Both the position numbers and the translations under genes were made by a program. This document shows, in pieces, positions 8,282 to 15,701 of a stretch of 64,000 bases of DNA; the stretch's first letter is position 1; the number at the start of each line of letters is the position of its first letter. The stretch is from Lachnospiraceae bacterium UBA1759. Lineage in GTDB: Bacteria > Bacillota > Clostridia > Lachnospirales > Lachnospiraceae. The stretch is taken from positions 1 to 64,000 of the forward strand of contig DCHF01000051.1 of the NCBI GenBank assembly GCA_002315555.1, given 5' to 3'. The notes beneath the pieces were generated by a model, which saw nothing but the letters and a program-made list of their open reading frames with translations, had not been told where the DNA came from and did no database searches.

Positions 8282-9328
8282 ATGGAACTGACAAGAGAAT
8301 ATGCGGACTTTGCGGCCGCAAAGGCGATGGAGCTTCTCTCCATCGACAGCCCGACGGGCTTTACGAAGAATGCATCGGCTTTTGTGAAGAAAGCATTTGA
8401 AGAATTGGGCTGCAAGGCGACGCTTACCAACAAGGGCGCGGTCCTGGTGGAGTACCCGGCTCCGGCGGAGTATGAAGAAGGCGGCGTGCTGTTTGAGGCA
8501 CATACCGATACTCTCGGTGCGATGGTTCAGGAGATCAAGGGCAACGGCCGTTTAAAGATCACGAACCTGGGCGGACTGCAGGCAAACAACGTTGAAGCGG
8601 AGAATGTTCGCATCTACACCCGTTTTGGGGGCGTGTACGAAGGCACGATCCAGCTTCAGAATGCATCCTCGCACGTAAATACCGAGTTTGCGGATGTGAA
8701 GCGTACCTTTGATTCCGTGGAAGTCGTTCTCGATGAGAAGGTGGCCTCCAAGGAGGACGTGAAGGCGCTTGGCATTGATGTGGGCGATTTTGTATGCCCG
8801 GATCCCAGATCCGTGATCACATCGTCCGGTTATATCAAGAGCCGCTTCCTGGACGATAAGCTGTCCGTGGCGATTCTGATGGGCCTTGCAAAATTCATCC
8901 AGGACGGCGGAATGACTCTGAAGCGTAAGGCATACGCCATGGTGACCGTGTATGAAGAGGTCGGCCACGGCGGTTCCACCTCCATCCCGTCCGATGTCAC
9001 CGAGGCTATCAGTGTGGACATGGGCTGTGTCGGCGAAGGCATCCAGTGTACCGAGCGTCAGGTCTCCATCTGCGCGAAGGATTCCGGCGGTCCCTACGAC
9101 TATGATGTCACCACCAAGCTGGTTCTGGCGGCAAAAGCGGAAGGCGCGGATTACGCGCTCGATGTTTATCCGCGTTACGGTTCCGATGTGGAGGCAACGC
9201 TTCGCGCCGGCTATGATCTGAAGCACGGCCTGATCGGCCCGGGCGTGTACGCAAGCCATGGCTACGAAAGAAGTCATGTGGACGGTGTGTATGCAACGTT
9301 AAAGGTCTTAAAGGGATATCTTGCCTGA
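8282..9328 (+). CDS. M42 family metallopeptidase (glutamyl aminopeptidase/FrvX type)
   Basis: A 348-aa cytosolic two-metal aminopeptidase of the M42 clan, which removes N-terminal residues from short peptides and forms large tetrahedral assemblies. Metal and catalytic residues are visible in order: His74 ('FEAHTDTLG'), Asp191/192 ('FLDDK'), the Glu pair 225-226 ('YEEVGHGG'), Asp246 ('SVDMG') and a C-terminal His ('ASHGYERSH'). Length is typical. GGAGGAAT ends the preceding gene and serves as its ribosome binding site, one base separating the frames. It is the last gene of the run starting at 3492; no clear + strand terminator follows. Confidence 0.92.
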   Translation: MELTREYADFAAAKAMELLSIDSPTGFTKNASAFVKKAFEELGCKATLTNKGAVLVEYPAPAEYEEGGVLFEAHTDTLGAMVQEIKGNGRLKITNLGGLQANNVEAENVRIYTRFGGVYEGTIQLQNASSHVNTEFADVKRTFDSVEVVLDEKVASKEDVKALGIDVGDFVCPDPRSVITSSGYIKSRFLDDKLSVAILMGLAKFIQDGGMTLKRKAYAMVTVYEEVGHGGSTSIPSDVTEAISVDMGCVGEGIQCTERQVSICAKDSGGPYDYDVTTKLVLAAKAEGADYALDVYPRYGSDVEATLRAGYDLKHGLIGPGVYASHGYERSHVDGVYATLKVLKGYLA

Positions 9329-9361
9329 AACACGATCGACTGTATTCGGAATAAAATCATA

Positions 9362-9428
9362 AAAAATGCTCCGTGCACTTGACAGTCCTCCGGAGCAACA
9401 AAAAAGCCGCTTTTTCAAGCCGCCCAAC
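9362..9428 (-). ncRNA. Candidate small RNA of about 65 nt
   Basis: On the minus strand an extended promoter (-35 TTGCAT at 9463-9458, -10 TGC-TATAGT at 9443-9435, spacer 17) would start RNA near 9428. Transcription would run into the stem 9397-9391 / 9373-9367 (TGCTCCG with CGGAGCA) followed by T6, a standard intrinsic terminator. No start codon with a ribosome site lies between, and downstream is only the antisense of the M42 gene. The call rests on sequence signals alone. Confidence 0.45.
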
Positions 9429-9434
9429 AGATTC

Positions 9435-9463
9435 ACTATAGCACGTCACAAAACGGAATGCAA
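9435..9463 (-). promoter_or_regulatory. Minus-strand promoter of the candidate small RNA
   Basis: TTGCAT (9463-9458), a 17-base spacer, and TATAGT (9440-9435) with TGC directly upstream of the -10 box. Confidence 0.5.
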
Positions 9464-9493
9464 GGAATTTGTGGGCGGCTTTATAATTTTCTC

Positions 9494-9514
9494 TGTTGTG
9501 CATAATGCACAACA
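9494..9514. promoter_or_regulatory. 10-bp inverted repeat, operator-like
   Basis: The arms TGTTGTGCAT and ATGCACAACA flank a single central base. No T-tract follows on either strand, so it looks more like a protein-binding palindrome or RNA hairpin than a terminator. Which regulator might bind is unknown. Confidence 0.4.
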
Positions 9515-9778
9515 AAAATATTTGTTTATTATTTCTATTGTAATTTATGAACAAATAATATACGATAATGACAACAGAAATGTTACAGAAACTAAAGATC
9601 AACAAGAAGAGAATACTTCAAAAACAGGAGGACGGTCCAATGGCTTAAGTAAGCCGCTTATCCCGAAATGATTCAAATACATATGAAGGAGGGGATTCCA
9701 AAGGACAACTGAATATCTTGTAAGAAAGAAATAATTCTTACGCTGATCGAAAATCTGTAGAAAGAGAGGTTTGAACGA

Positions 9779-9805
9779 ATGTTAAAGGAACCGATCGATC
9801 GTTAA
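9779..9805 (+). CDS. Possible 8-codon leader peptide
   Basis: ATG with GAGAGG nine bases upstream encodes MLKEPIDR and stops inside the first bases of a terminator stem (9804-9845). This ORF-then-terminator arrangement resembles attenuation leaders, but the peptide has no run of one amino acid that would suggest the signal. The assignment is speculative. Confidence 0.25.
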   Translation: MLKEPIDR

Positions 9806-9845
9806 GGGAGCTGTTAGATTGAAAAGTCCGACAGCTCCTTTTTCT
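9804..9845 (+). terminator. Intrinsic terminator
   Basis: Stem 9804-9814 with 9831-9841 (core GGAGCTGT / ACAGCTCC, one G-T pair), a 16-base loop and a T-rich tail through 9843. It ends whatever is transcribed through 9600-9800 before the helicase gene. Confidence 0.65.
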
Positions 9846-9865
9846 ATGCCACACAAAAGCGCAAA

Positions 9866-9894
9866 TTGACTTTACCCCTGAAATGGGGTATTTT
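9866..9894 (+). promoter_or_regulatory. Promoter directly abutting the helicase start codon
   Basis: -35 TTGACT (9866-9871), 17-base spacer, -10 TATTTT (9889-9894). The expected transcription start is at about 9901, which is the A of the helicase ATG. The spacer itself contains a small hairpin TACCCC/GGGGTA (9873-9878 with 9885-9890) followed by T7, so the same bases could also read as a terminator. Confidence 0.5.
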
Positions 9895-9900
9895 TTTATT

Positions 9901-12711
9901 ATGAAAAAGACATATTCCACCGGAGAAGCGAAGGAACTGATCCGTTACCATCGTGCGCTTCTTACGGACATCGACAAAATCATACATTACCCGGAAAAAG
10001 TGATGGTGGAGATCGTGAACCACGCGCGGAAAATGGTGCTGTGCGGTACCTTCCGTTCGGTTCTTGATGATGAGCTTTCCGGGCGCAGCATCGGGGAGAG
10101 GATCACGGATCCGGATATGATGGAACTTGTGGAGGCCATCGATCATTACCGGGAGATCGTTCCAACCGTGAGTGAGGCGATTGCCACAAAGAATTCCATG
10201 AATGCCAAGATCCAGGCCGATATCCGCGTCCTGTCTTCCGGTCAGAACGGCCTTCAGTGGCTGTTTATGTCCGGCAAGTCCAGGAACGAGGCACTGGAAG
10301 CTTTTGATGAGTTAGCGGAGCTGATGATCGGCGCGTACGGCAACAGCTGCAAGTATCTTTCCGAACATCTGAATGATCTGAAAGCGGCACGCGGCGCCTA
10401 TGCGGAGCAGCATTTCCTTGCGGACCGCGAGGGCTTCCTGGAGATCCTGAAGATCGCGAGTCCGGATATTTTCGCCGATGGCAACGAATCCCGCGAGGTC
10501 CGTCGCGTGACCGGTGCGGCCGGTGATATTCTGAAACGGACCGCGAGTGCGGACCAGAGTGCGGAGGATAAGCGCACAGCGGTTCGCGCGGCAGCGGAAC
10601 GGCTCATTGTCCGGGAAACGGTCAAGCTTCTGGAAGGCATCCCGGTCGATACCCTGAATCGAAACAAAAACGGTTTTCGTATAAAAGCCATGAAGGACGC
10701 CGGTTTCAATACCATCGCGGATGTTTACCGCGCGACGACCTACAGTGTGCAGAAGATCAACGGTATTGGTGACGAGACCGCGGTCGTGATCAAGAATATG
10801 GTTAGCGAGCAGGCGCTGGAAGCGCAGAAAACGGTGCATATCCGGCTGAATGCCGATGACCGCGACAATTTTACGGAGGGTCTGATCTCCGCGCTGTATT
10901 CGTACCGGCGGAAGAAAGAGGATATCGACGCGTTGGCGGCGTTAAACAGTCAGTACCGGACCAATGTGATGACCTCCTATGAGGATCTGAAGTGTGTTGC
11001 GAACGGTGTGGCATGGGCGTTCCGCGATAAGGCGGAGAAGGAAGGGACCATCGCCCGGTTCCGCTACCTGGACGCGTTTATCAAGAGCCCGGTCGCGCAG
11101 CAGTTTGATGAACTGATAATGCGCATCAACACGACCACAAACGAACCGACGGCGGAGGCCTGGGCTGATTTTATGGAGGACCCGATCCGCTATAACACCC
11201 TCCTGGAGGAGATCATCCCGGGCATTCTGGGAGACGGAGACGATCTTTACGGCCTTCCGGAAGAGCTCGCGCTGGAGATCCGCGACGAGTGCCTCTTCCC
11301 GAATGGCCTTAAATGTACGCTCCGCCGCTATCAGGAGTGGGGCGTCAAATATATTCTTCACCAGGGCCGCGTCCTTCTGGGCGATGAAATGGGTCTTGGT
11401 AAGACCGTGCAGGCCATTGCGGCGATGGTATCCCTGAAGAACACCGGCGCAGTGCATTTTATGGTCGTCTGCCCGGCCAGCGTTCTGACCAACTGGTGCC
11501 GTGAGATCGAAAAGCACAGTGCTCTGCGTGTGGTCAAGGTCCACGGAAACGACCGTCAGGCGGCGCTTCAGGACTGGCTGCGTTTTGGCGGTGTTGCGGT
11601 CACGACCTTTGAAACAACGGGCGCGCTTCAGCTGGCGGACGACTTCCGCTATTCCATGGCGGTCGTCGATGAGGCGCACTACATCAAGAATCCGCAGGCG
11701 CAGCGTACGGCGAACGTCAAGCGCATCTGCGAGAACGCGGAACGTCTGCTGTTCATGACCGGCACTGCACTTGAGAACCGGGTCGATGAAATGATCAACC
11801 TGATCGGCATTCTCCAGCCGGAGCTGACCAGGGAGATCTCCAAGATCGCCTTTATGTCCACCGCGGAGCAGTTCCGCGACAAGGTGGCGCCGGTGTACTA
11901 TCGGCGTAAAAGGGAAGATGTTCTGACCGAACTTCCCGAACTCATCGATTCCAAGGAATATTGCACGCTGCTTCCGGAAGAGGAGCGGCTGTACGAGGAG
12001 GCGATCCTGAATAAGCGCTATTCCGATGCACGCAGACTGTCCTGGAACATGGACGATCTCAGTAAGTCATCCAAGGCGATCCGCCTGCGGGAGATCGTGG
12101 AAGAGGCAGAGGCCGATGGCCGCAAGGTGCTGGTGTTCTCGTTCTTCCTGGATACGATCCGCAAGGTCACGGAGCTTGCGGGAGAGAAGGGCATCGGCCC
12201 GATCACCGGCTCGGTACCGCCCGAGCAGCGGCAGGCAATCGTCGATGAATTCAATGCCGCACCGGCCGGCTCCGTGCTGACCGCGCAGATCCAATCCGGC
12301 GGAACGGGCCTCAATATCCAAGCGGCGTCCGTGGTCATTCTCTGCGAGCCGCAGTTCAAGCCGTCCACGGAGAATCAGGCGATTTCACGTGCGTACCGTA
12401 TGGGACAGGCACGAAATGTGCTGGTGTACCGGCTGCTGGGAGATGATACCATCGACGAAAAGATCATGGATCTTCTGGAAGAGAAGCAGGCGGTCTTTGA
12501 TGCGTTTGCGGACAAGTCCACGGCAGCGGAGGAAAGTCTGGAGTTGGATGATAAGACCTTTGGTGATATAATTGAAGAAGAAATCGACCGCATCAATGAA
12601 AAACGCGGCGTAAAGAAGGTGGAAGCGGAGAATGCGGAAGCGCAGGAAACTGCGGAAACAGTGGAATCCGAAGAAACACAGGAAATCGAAGAAAGTACGC
12701 AGGAGGAATAG
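9901..12711 (+). CDS. SNF2-family DEAD/DEAH-box helicase with helix-hairpin-helix motif
   Basis: A 936-aa nucleic-acid-dependent ATPase of the Swi2/Snf2 group. Residues 1-470 are a family-specific helical region with a helix-hairpin-helix-like segment near 255-300 ('INGIGDETAVVIKNMV'), a DNA-binding element. The motor follows: Walker A G-D-E-M-G-L-G-K-T at 494-502, 'VVCPASVLTNW', DEAH at 590-593, 'FMTGTALEN', and the C-terminal half with 'VFSFFLDTI', 'TGLNIQAASVVI' and 'QAISRAYRMGQ'. The tail is Glu-rich. The ATG at 9901 has no ribosome binding site, consistent with a leaderless message from the promoter at 9866; an alternative ATG at 9883 lies within a hairpin. It may remodel DNA-protein complexes or restart stalled polymerase like RapA (inference). 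The MBL gene follows after one base. Confidence 0.87.
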   Translation: MKKTYSTGEAKELIRYHRALLTDIDKIIHYPEKVMVEIVNHARKMVLCGTFRSVLDDELSGRSIGERITDPDMMELVEAIDHYREIVPTVSEAIATKNSMNAKIQADIRVLSSGQNGLQWLFMSGKSRNEALEAFDELAELMIGAYGNSCKYLSEHLNDLKAARGAYAEQHFLADREGFLEILKIASPDIFADGNESREVRRVTGAAGDILKRTASADQSAEDKRTAVRAAAERLIVRETVKLLEGIPVDTLNRNKNGFRIKAMKDAGFNTIADVYRATTYSVQKINGIGDETAVVIKNMVSEQALEAQKTVHIRLNADDRDNFTEGLISALYSYRRKKEDIDALAALNSQYRTNVMTSYEDLKCVANGVAWAFRDKAEKEGTIARFRYLDAFIKSPVAQQFDELIMRINTTTNEPTAEAWADFMEDPIRYNTLLEEIIPGILGDGDDLYGLPEELALEIRDECLFPNGLKCTLRRYQEWGVKYILHQGRVLLGDEMGLGKTVQAIAAMVSLKNTGAVHFMVVCPASVLTNWCREIEKHSALRVVKVHGNDRQAALQDWLRFGGVAVTTFETTGALQLADDFRYSMAVVDEAHYIKNPQAQRTANVKRICENAERLLFMTGTALENRVDEMINLIGILQPELTREISKIAFMSTAEQFRDKVAPVYYRRKREDVLTELPELIDSKEYCTLLPEEERLYEEAILNKRYSDARRLSWNMDDLSKSSKAIRLREIVEEAEADGRKVLVFSFFLDTIRKVTELAGEKGIGPITGSVPPEQRQAIVDEFNAAPAGSVLTAQIQSGGTGLNIQAASVVILCEPQFKPSTENQAISRAYRMGQARNVLVYRLLGDDTIDEKIMDLLEEKQAVFDAFADKSTAAEESLELDDKTFGDIIEEEIDRINEKRGVKKVEAENAEAQETAETVESEETQEIEESTQEE

Positions 12712-12712
12712 T

Positions 12713-13501
12713 ATGAAGAACCCGAACGTTGACGAGCACGGCTATATTTACGGAAAGTTTCAGACCGGGGAGAAGACCTGGACCATTATGAACGGGAAGC
12801 AGTTCACCTATGTGCTGACCGGCGACGAGAAGTCTGTTTTGATCGATACCTTCTACGGCTACGGCGATTTCCGCGCCTTTGTGGAGACCATCACTGACAA
12901 GCCGCTGATGGTCATCAATACGCACGGACACTTTGATCATACCGGTGGCAATTCCTTCTGGCCCAAGTGCTGGATGTCCGAGTTTGCGACCCATGAGTGC
13001 AAGCGCGCTTTTGGCCCGGAGCTTAAGGCTATCATGGATTCGCATGCGTACCCGGATTATGAGTGCGGCGTGTTAAGTGACGGCGATGTCATCGAACTCG
13101 GCAACCATACGCTGGAGATCATCAAGATCGGTGCGCACAGCGACGGCTCCATCGCCATCCTGGATAAGACCGAGCGCATCCTGTACACCGGCGATGAGCT
13201 GGAAGCCGGCCAGGTCCTTTGCGGCAATTTTGAAAAGCATCTTGCCTCTATGCTCAAGCTGAAGGAACGTGAGGCTGAATTTGATTATATCAATTCAGCA
13301 CATAACGGTACGCATCTTGTCAAATCCTACATCGACGATTTCATCAAACTGGACCGCGACATGATCGCCGGTACCGCAGAGAAGCTGGAATCCGCAGCGG
13401 GCTTTGGCTGGTCCGATGGCGCGGAAGGCTTTGGCGGCGGCGGAGACCGCTATCGTTACGGAAAGGCGGAGGTCATCGACTTCAGCAAGAAGAAGCTGTG
13501 A
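12713..13501 (+). CDS. MBL-fold metallohydrolase
   Basis: A 262-aa metallo-beta-lactamase-fold hydrolase. The metal-binding motif is 'NTHGHFDHTGG' (H-x-H-x-D-H), followed by 'KIGAHSDGSI', 'ILYTGDELEAG' and a late 'NSAHNG', together the ligands for two zinc or iron ions. The C-terminus ends in an unusual Gly-rich stretch 'GAEGFGGGGDRYRYG'. AGGAGGA at the end of the helicase gene is its ribosome site and only one base separates the stop and start, so it is cotranslated with the helicase. The substrate is unknown; the family includes thioesterases, lactonases, phosphodiesterases and RNases. A second, distinct MBL protein is encoded at 56242. Confidence 0.85.
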   Translation: MKNPNVDEHGYIYGKFQTGEKTWTIMNGKQFTYVLTGDEKSVLIDTFYGYGDFRAFVETITDKPLMVINTHGHFDHTGGNSFWPKCWMSEFATHECKRAFGPELKAIMDSHAYPDYECGVLSDGDVIELGNHTLEIIKIGAHSDGSIAILDKTERILYTGDELEAGQVLCGNFEKHLASMLKLKEREAEFDYINSAHNGTHLVKSYIDDFIKLDRDMIAGTAEKLESAAGFGWSDGAEGFGGGGDRYRYGKAEVIDFSKKKL

Positions 13502-13523
13502 TCATCCCTGCGGAAAGGTTTTT

Positions 13524-14441
13524 ATGGCAGAAGTGCTCAAGCTCCAGATCACCATTTTTCTCCTGGTGGCAGTGGGCTTCCTGATCAAAAGAATAAAGCT
13601 GATCGACACGAAAGGTCAGGCTGCGGTGACGAATCTGGTCATCTATGTGGTCCTCCCGGCCAATATCCTGAAGGCCTTCATGGTGCAGTTTGAGGACGGC
13701 ATGGGCACGGAGCTCATCGTCATGCTGGTCATCTCGGTCCTGATCCAGATACTGTCCGTGTTTTACGGACGGCTTATGTATCGGAAACAGCCGGAGGGCA
13801 AGCGGAAATGCCTGGAGTACGGTACCATCTGCTCCAATTCCGGATTTCTGGGCAATCCGATCGCCGAGGGCATCTACGGTTCCTACGGTCTGGTGCTGGC
13901 ATCGGTATTTCTGATCCCGCTTCGCATTATGATGTGGACAAACGGTATCGCGGCATTTTCAGGCACGACGGACAGGAAGAAGACGCTGATCAAAACTGCG
14001 ACGCACCCGTGCATCGTGGCGTGTGCCATCGGCCTCGTGCTGATGCTGACCGGCCTCCGCTTTCCGGACCCGCTGACGAGGAGCATCTCCTACCTTGGCC
14101 AATGCAACACCGCTCTTTCCATGCTGGTCATCGGCATGATCCTGGCGGACATCGATGTGAAGAGCCTGGTGGATAAGACCGTGGTCCTGTATACGATGCA
14201 CCGCCTGATCGTTCTTCCTCTGATCGTTTTTGCGGCTGTTTATTTCCTGCCGGTCTCCGGCATCGTGAAAGGAGTGGCCGTCATTCTGACGGCAATGCCC
14301 GCCGGCGCAACGACGAGCATTCTTGCCGCAAAGTACGACATGGAGCCCAAATTTGCGACCAAAATGGTTATTTTTTCTACCCTGCTTTCCCTGCCCAGTT
14401 TATGTATTTGGAGTCTGGTGCTCGGGATGGTATTCGGTTGA
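13524..14441 (+). CDS. AEC family transporter (auxin efflux carrier-like permease)
   Basis: A 305-aa integral membrane protein with about ten hydrophobic segments, the N-terminal half starting 'ITIFLLVAVGFLIKR' and the C-terminal half ending 'FSTLLSLPSLCIWSLVLG'. The arrangement of two similar five-helix halves with 'NSGFLGNPI' in the middle of helix 4 and 'TAMPAGATTSILA' near helix 9 is typical of the AEC (Mem_trans) family, which exports or takes up organic acids such as malate or malonate. The ATG at 13524 follows GGAAAGGTTTTT. It starts 22 bases after the MBL gene. The substrate is not predictable from sequence. Confidence 0.85.
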   Translation: MAEVLKLQITIFLLVAVGFLIKRIKLIDTKGQAAVTNLVIYVVLPANILKAFMVQFEDGMGTELIVMLVISVLIQILSVFYGRLMYRKQPEGKRKCLEYGTICSNSGFLGNPIAEGIYGSYGLVLASVFLIPLRIMMWTNGIAAFSGTTDRKKTLIKTATHPCIVACAIGLVLMLTGLRFPDPLTRSISYLGQCNTALSMLVIGMILADIDVKSLVDKTVVLYTMHRLIVLPLIVFAAVYFLPVSGIVKGVAVILTAMPAGATTSILAAKYDMEPKFATKMVIFSTLLSLPSLCIWSLVLGMVFG

Positions 14442-14503
14442 TCACCGGCTGAGGATTCAGCCGTATTATGGTATATGTGCGACATGCACACGGAGAGGTT
14501 TTT

Positions 14504-14779
14504 ATGATCGACGCAGCAAAAGTACATTCTCTGGAGTTCTTTAAGGCCGGCGGTGTTTACACCGGCTCGGACAAGCTGCTCCGGTACAGGATCCGCCGGG
14601 TCGGCGAAAAACCGGATTTTATGCTGGAGGCGCAGATCTGGAAGGGACCGTTCGCATCGGACGTGCAGCCGGAGGAGGCGTTTACGGTGAAGAACTTCGC
14701 GTTCAGCGAAGCGGGAAAAGCCGAGTGCGTTCAGTGGATGAACGACGAATACGCGGCAGACCCGGAAAAGTGGAGTTAA
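14504..14779 (+). CDS. Small hypothetical protein
   Basis: A 91-aa soluble protein with no membrane segment. It shows a beta-rich start ('LLRYRIRR', 'FMLEAQIWKGPF') and a C-terminal helix 'FAFSEAGKAECVQWMNDEY', a compact one-domain layout. I do not recognise a characterised family. The ATG is preceded by GGAGAGGTTTTT, the same type of ribosome site as the AEC transporter. It ends one base before the start of the next membrane-protein gene, so the two are likely cotranslated and may act together. Confidence 0.65.
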   Translation: MIDAAKVHSLEFFKAGGVYTGSDKLLRYRIRRVGEKPDFMLEAQIWKGPFASDVQPEEAFTVKNFAFSEAGKAECVQWMNDEYAADPEKWS

Positions 14780-14780
14780 A

Positions 14781-15701
14781 ATGAGTGGATGGGAACAGAC
14801 TCTGATCGGGCTTGGCGTGATCGCTATTTGGTCGGTCATCGTATTTGTCAGCTTCCGTATCGGGAGAACACGGCCGCTTCGGCGCGAGATGAAACAGAAG
14901 CACCTGGGCGGAACTTCAAACTATAAAGGACGGTTTGCGCTCTACATCGCCCGGGTGGAAAAGAGCGGACGGAAAGCGACGGTCACCGGCACATTGTCGG
15001 GGGCGCAGCCGGACCGCGGCGATGTGGTCTACCTGGACAAGAAGGACGGTGAACGGTGCGCGGTCTATGTGACTAAAGTGACAGTCGAGGCTCCCGCGAG
15101 CGAGGACGCACCGCGCATTGCGCGCGTCACGGTCTCCGAGTTCGGGAAGTTCGATATTCAGAACGCATATGGTCTGACCAACATGCGGGATCAGCGGAAC
15201 ATAGAAACACCGGAAGCGGCACATTACGTCCGGTATCCGGTCCTTGTGAAGAAGCCGTTTAAGGAAACGTTCAATTCGTGGCTGGTCATGATCATCGGAA
15301 TCAGCGCGCTGTTTATGAGCGCAGTCGGTTTTATTACGGAAGGCGTCAGCAGGTTTTCACTGTTCTTCACCGCGCTGGGACTCTTTTTCCTGAGCTTTGG
15401 TGTGTGGATGGTCCTCAGTGACCTTCGGCTTCTGGTGACCATCGAGCAGAGCGGAAGCATTACGATCCGTAAGCTCGGAAAGACGATCGACCGCAAGGTC
15501 GATGACCTTTTCTACAACACACGCATCGCCGTGGAGAACGGAAAGGAAAAGCGGGTCCTCACGATCTTCGATACCGACCGGAAGCCGGTCTGCGAGATCG
15601 GTGACAAGTGTACGAATTTCACGGACCTGTGGACGGTCTTTGCGCAGTCGTACGAAAAGAGAAGAGAAGCATTAAATGCGGCAGAAGGAGACAATGATTA
15701 A
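14781..15701 (+). CDS. Hypothetical membrane protein with small beta-barrel domain
   Basis: A 306-aa protein. Residues ~10-27 are a membrane helix ('GVIAIWSVIVFVSFRIG'), residues 45-150 look like a beta-barrel resembling domain 2 of translation GTPases ('GRFALYIARVEKSGRKATVTG ... GDVVYLDKKDGERCAVYVTKV'), and residues ~170-215 hold two more membrane helices. The C-terminal 80 residues are soluble ('LVTIEQSGSITIRKLGK'). The function is unknown. The stop TAA overlaps the ATG of the M32 peptidase by one base, and it begins one base after the preceding small protein gene. Confidence 0.65.
   Translation: MSGWEQTLIGLGVIAIWSVIVFVSFRIGRTRPLRREMKQKHLGGTSNYKGRFALYIARVEKSGRKATVTGTLSGAQPDRGDVVYLDKKDGERCAVYVTKVTVEAPASEDAPRIARVTVSEFGKFDIQNAYGLTNMRDQRNIETPEAAHYVRYPVLVKKPFKETFNSWLVMIIGISALFMSAVGFITEGVSRFSLFFTALGLFFLSFGVWMVLSDLRLLVTIEQSGSITIRKLGKTIDRKVDDLFYNTRIAVENGKEKRVLTIFDTDRKPVCEIGDKCTNFTDLWTVFAQSYEKRREALNAAEGDND

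Larger units (their letters stand above)
9329..9900. other. Gene-free AT-rich region with several structured elements
   Basis: The only stretch above 300 bases without a convincing gene. It holds a minus-strand promoter and terminator pair (9362-9463), a near-perfect palindrome (9494-9514), two tiny ORFs with good ribosome sites (9640-9648, 9779-9805), a plus-strand terminator (9804-9845) and a promoter just before the helicase gene (9866-9894). Longer frames here (for example 9366-9671 on +, 9357-9605 on -) lack a ribosome site and overlap the structures, so I do not call them genes. Confidence 0.6.

Noticed and set aside
9357..9605. 82-codon minus-strand frame with a hydrophobic start
   Set aside because: Its start lacks a ribosome site and its end lies inside the predicted small-RNA terminator stem.
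9366..9671. 101-codon plus-strand frame in the intergenic region
   Set aside because: No ribosome site before its ATG, low-complexity AT-rich sequence and overlap with promoter and terminator elements.
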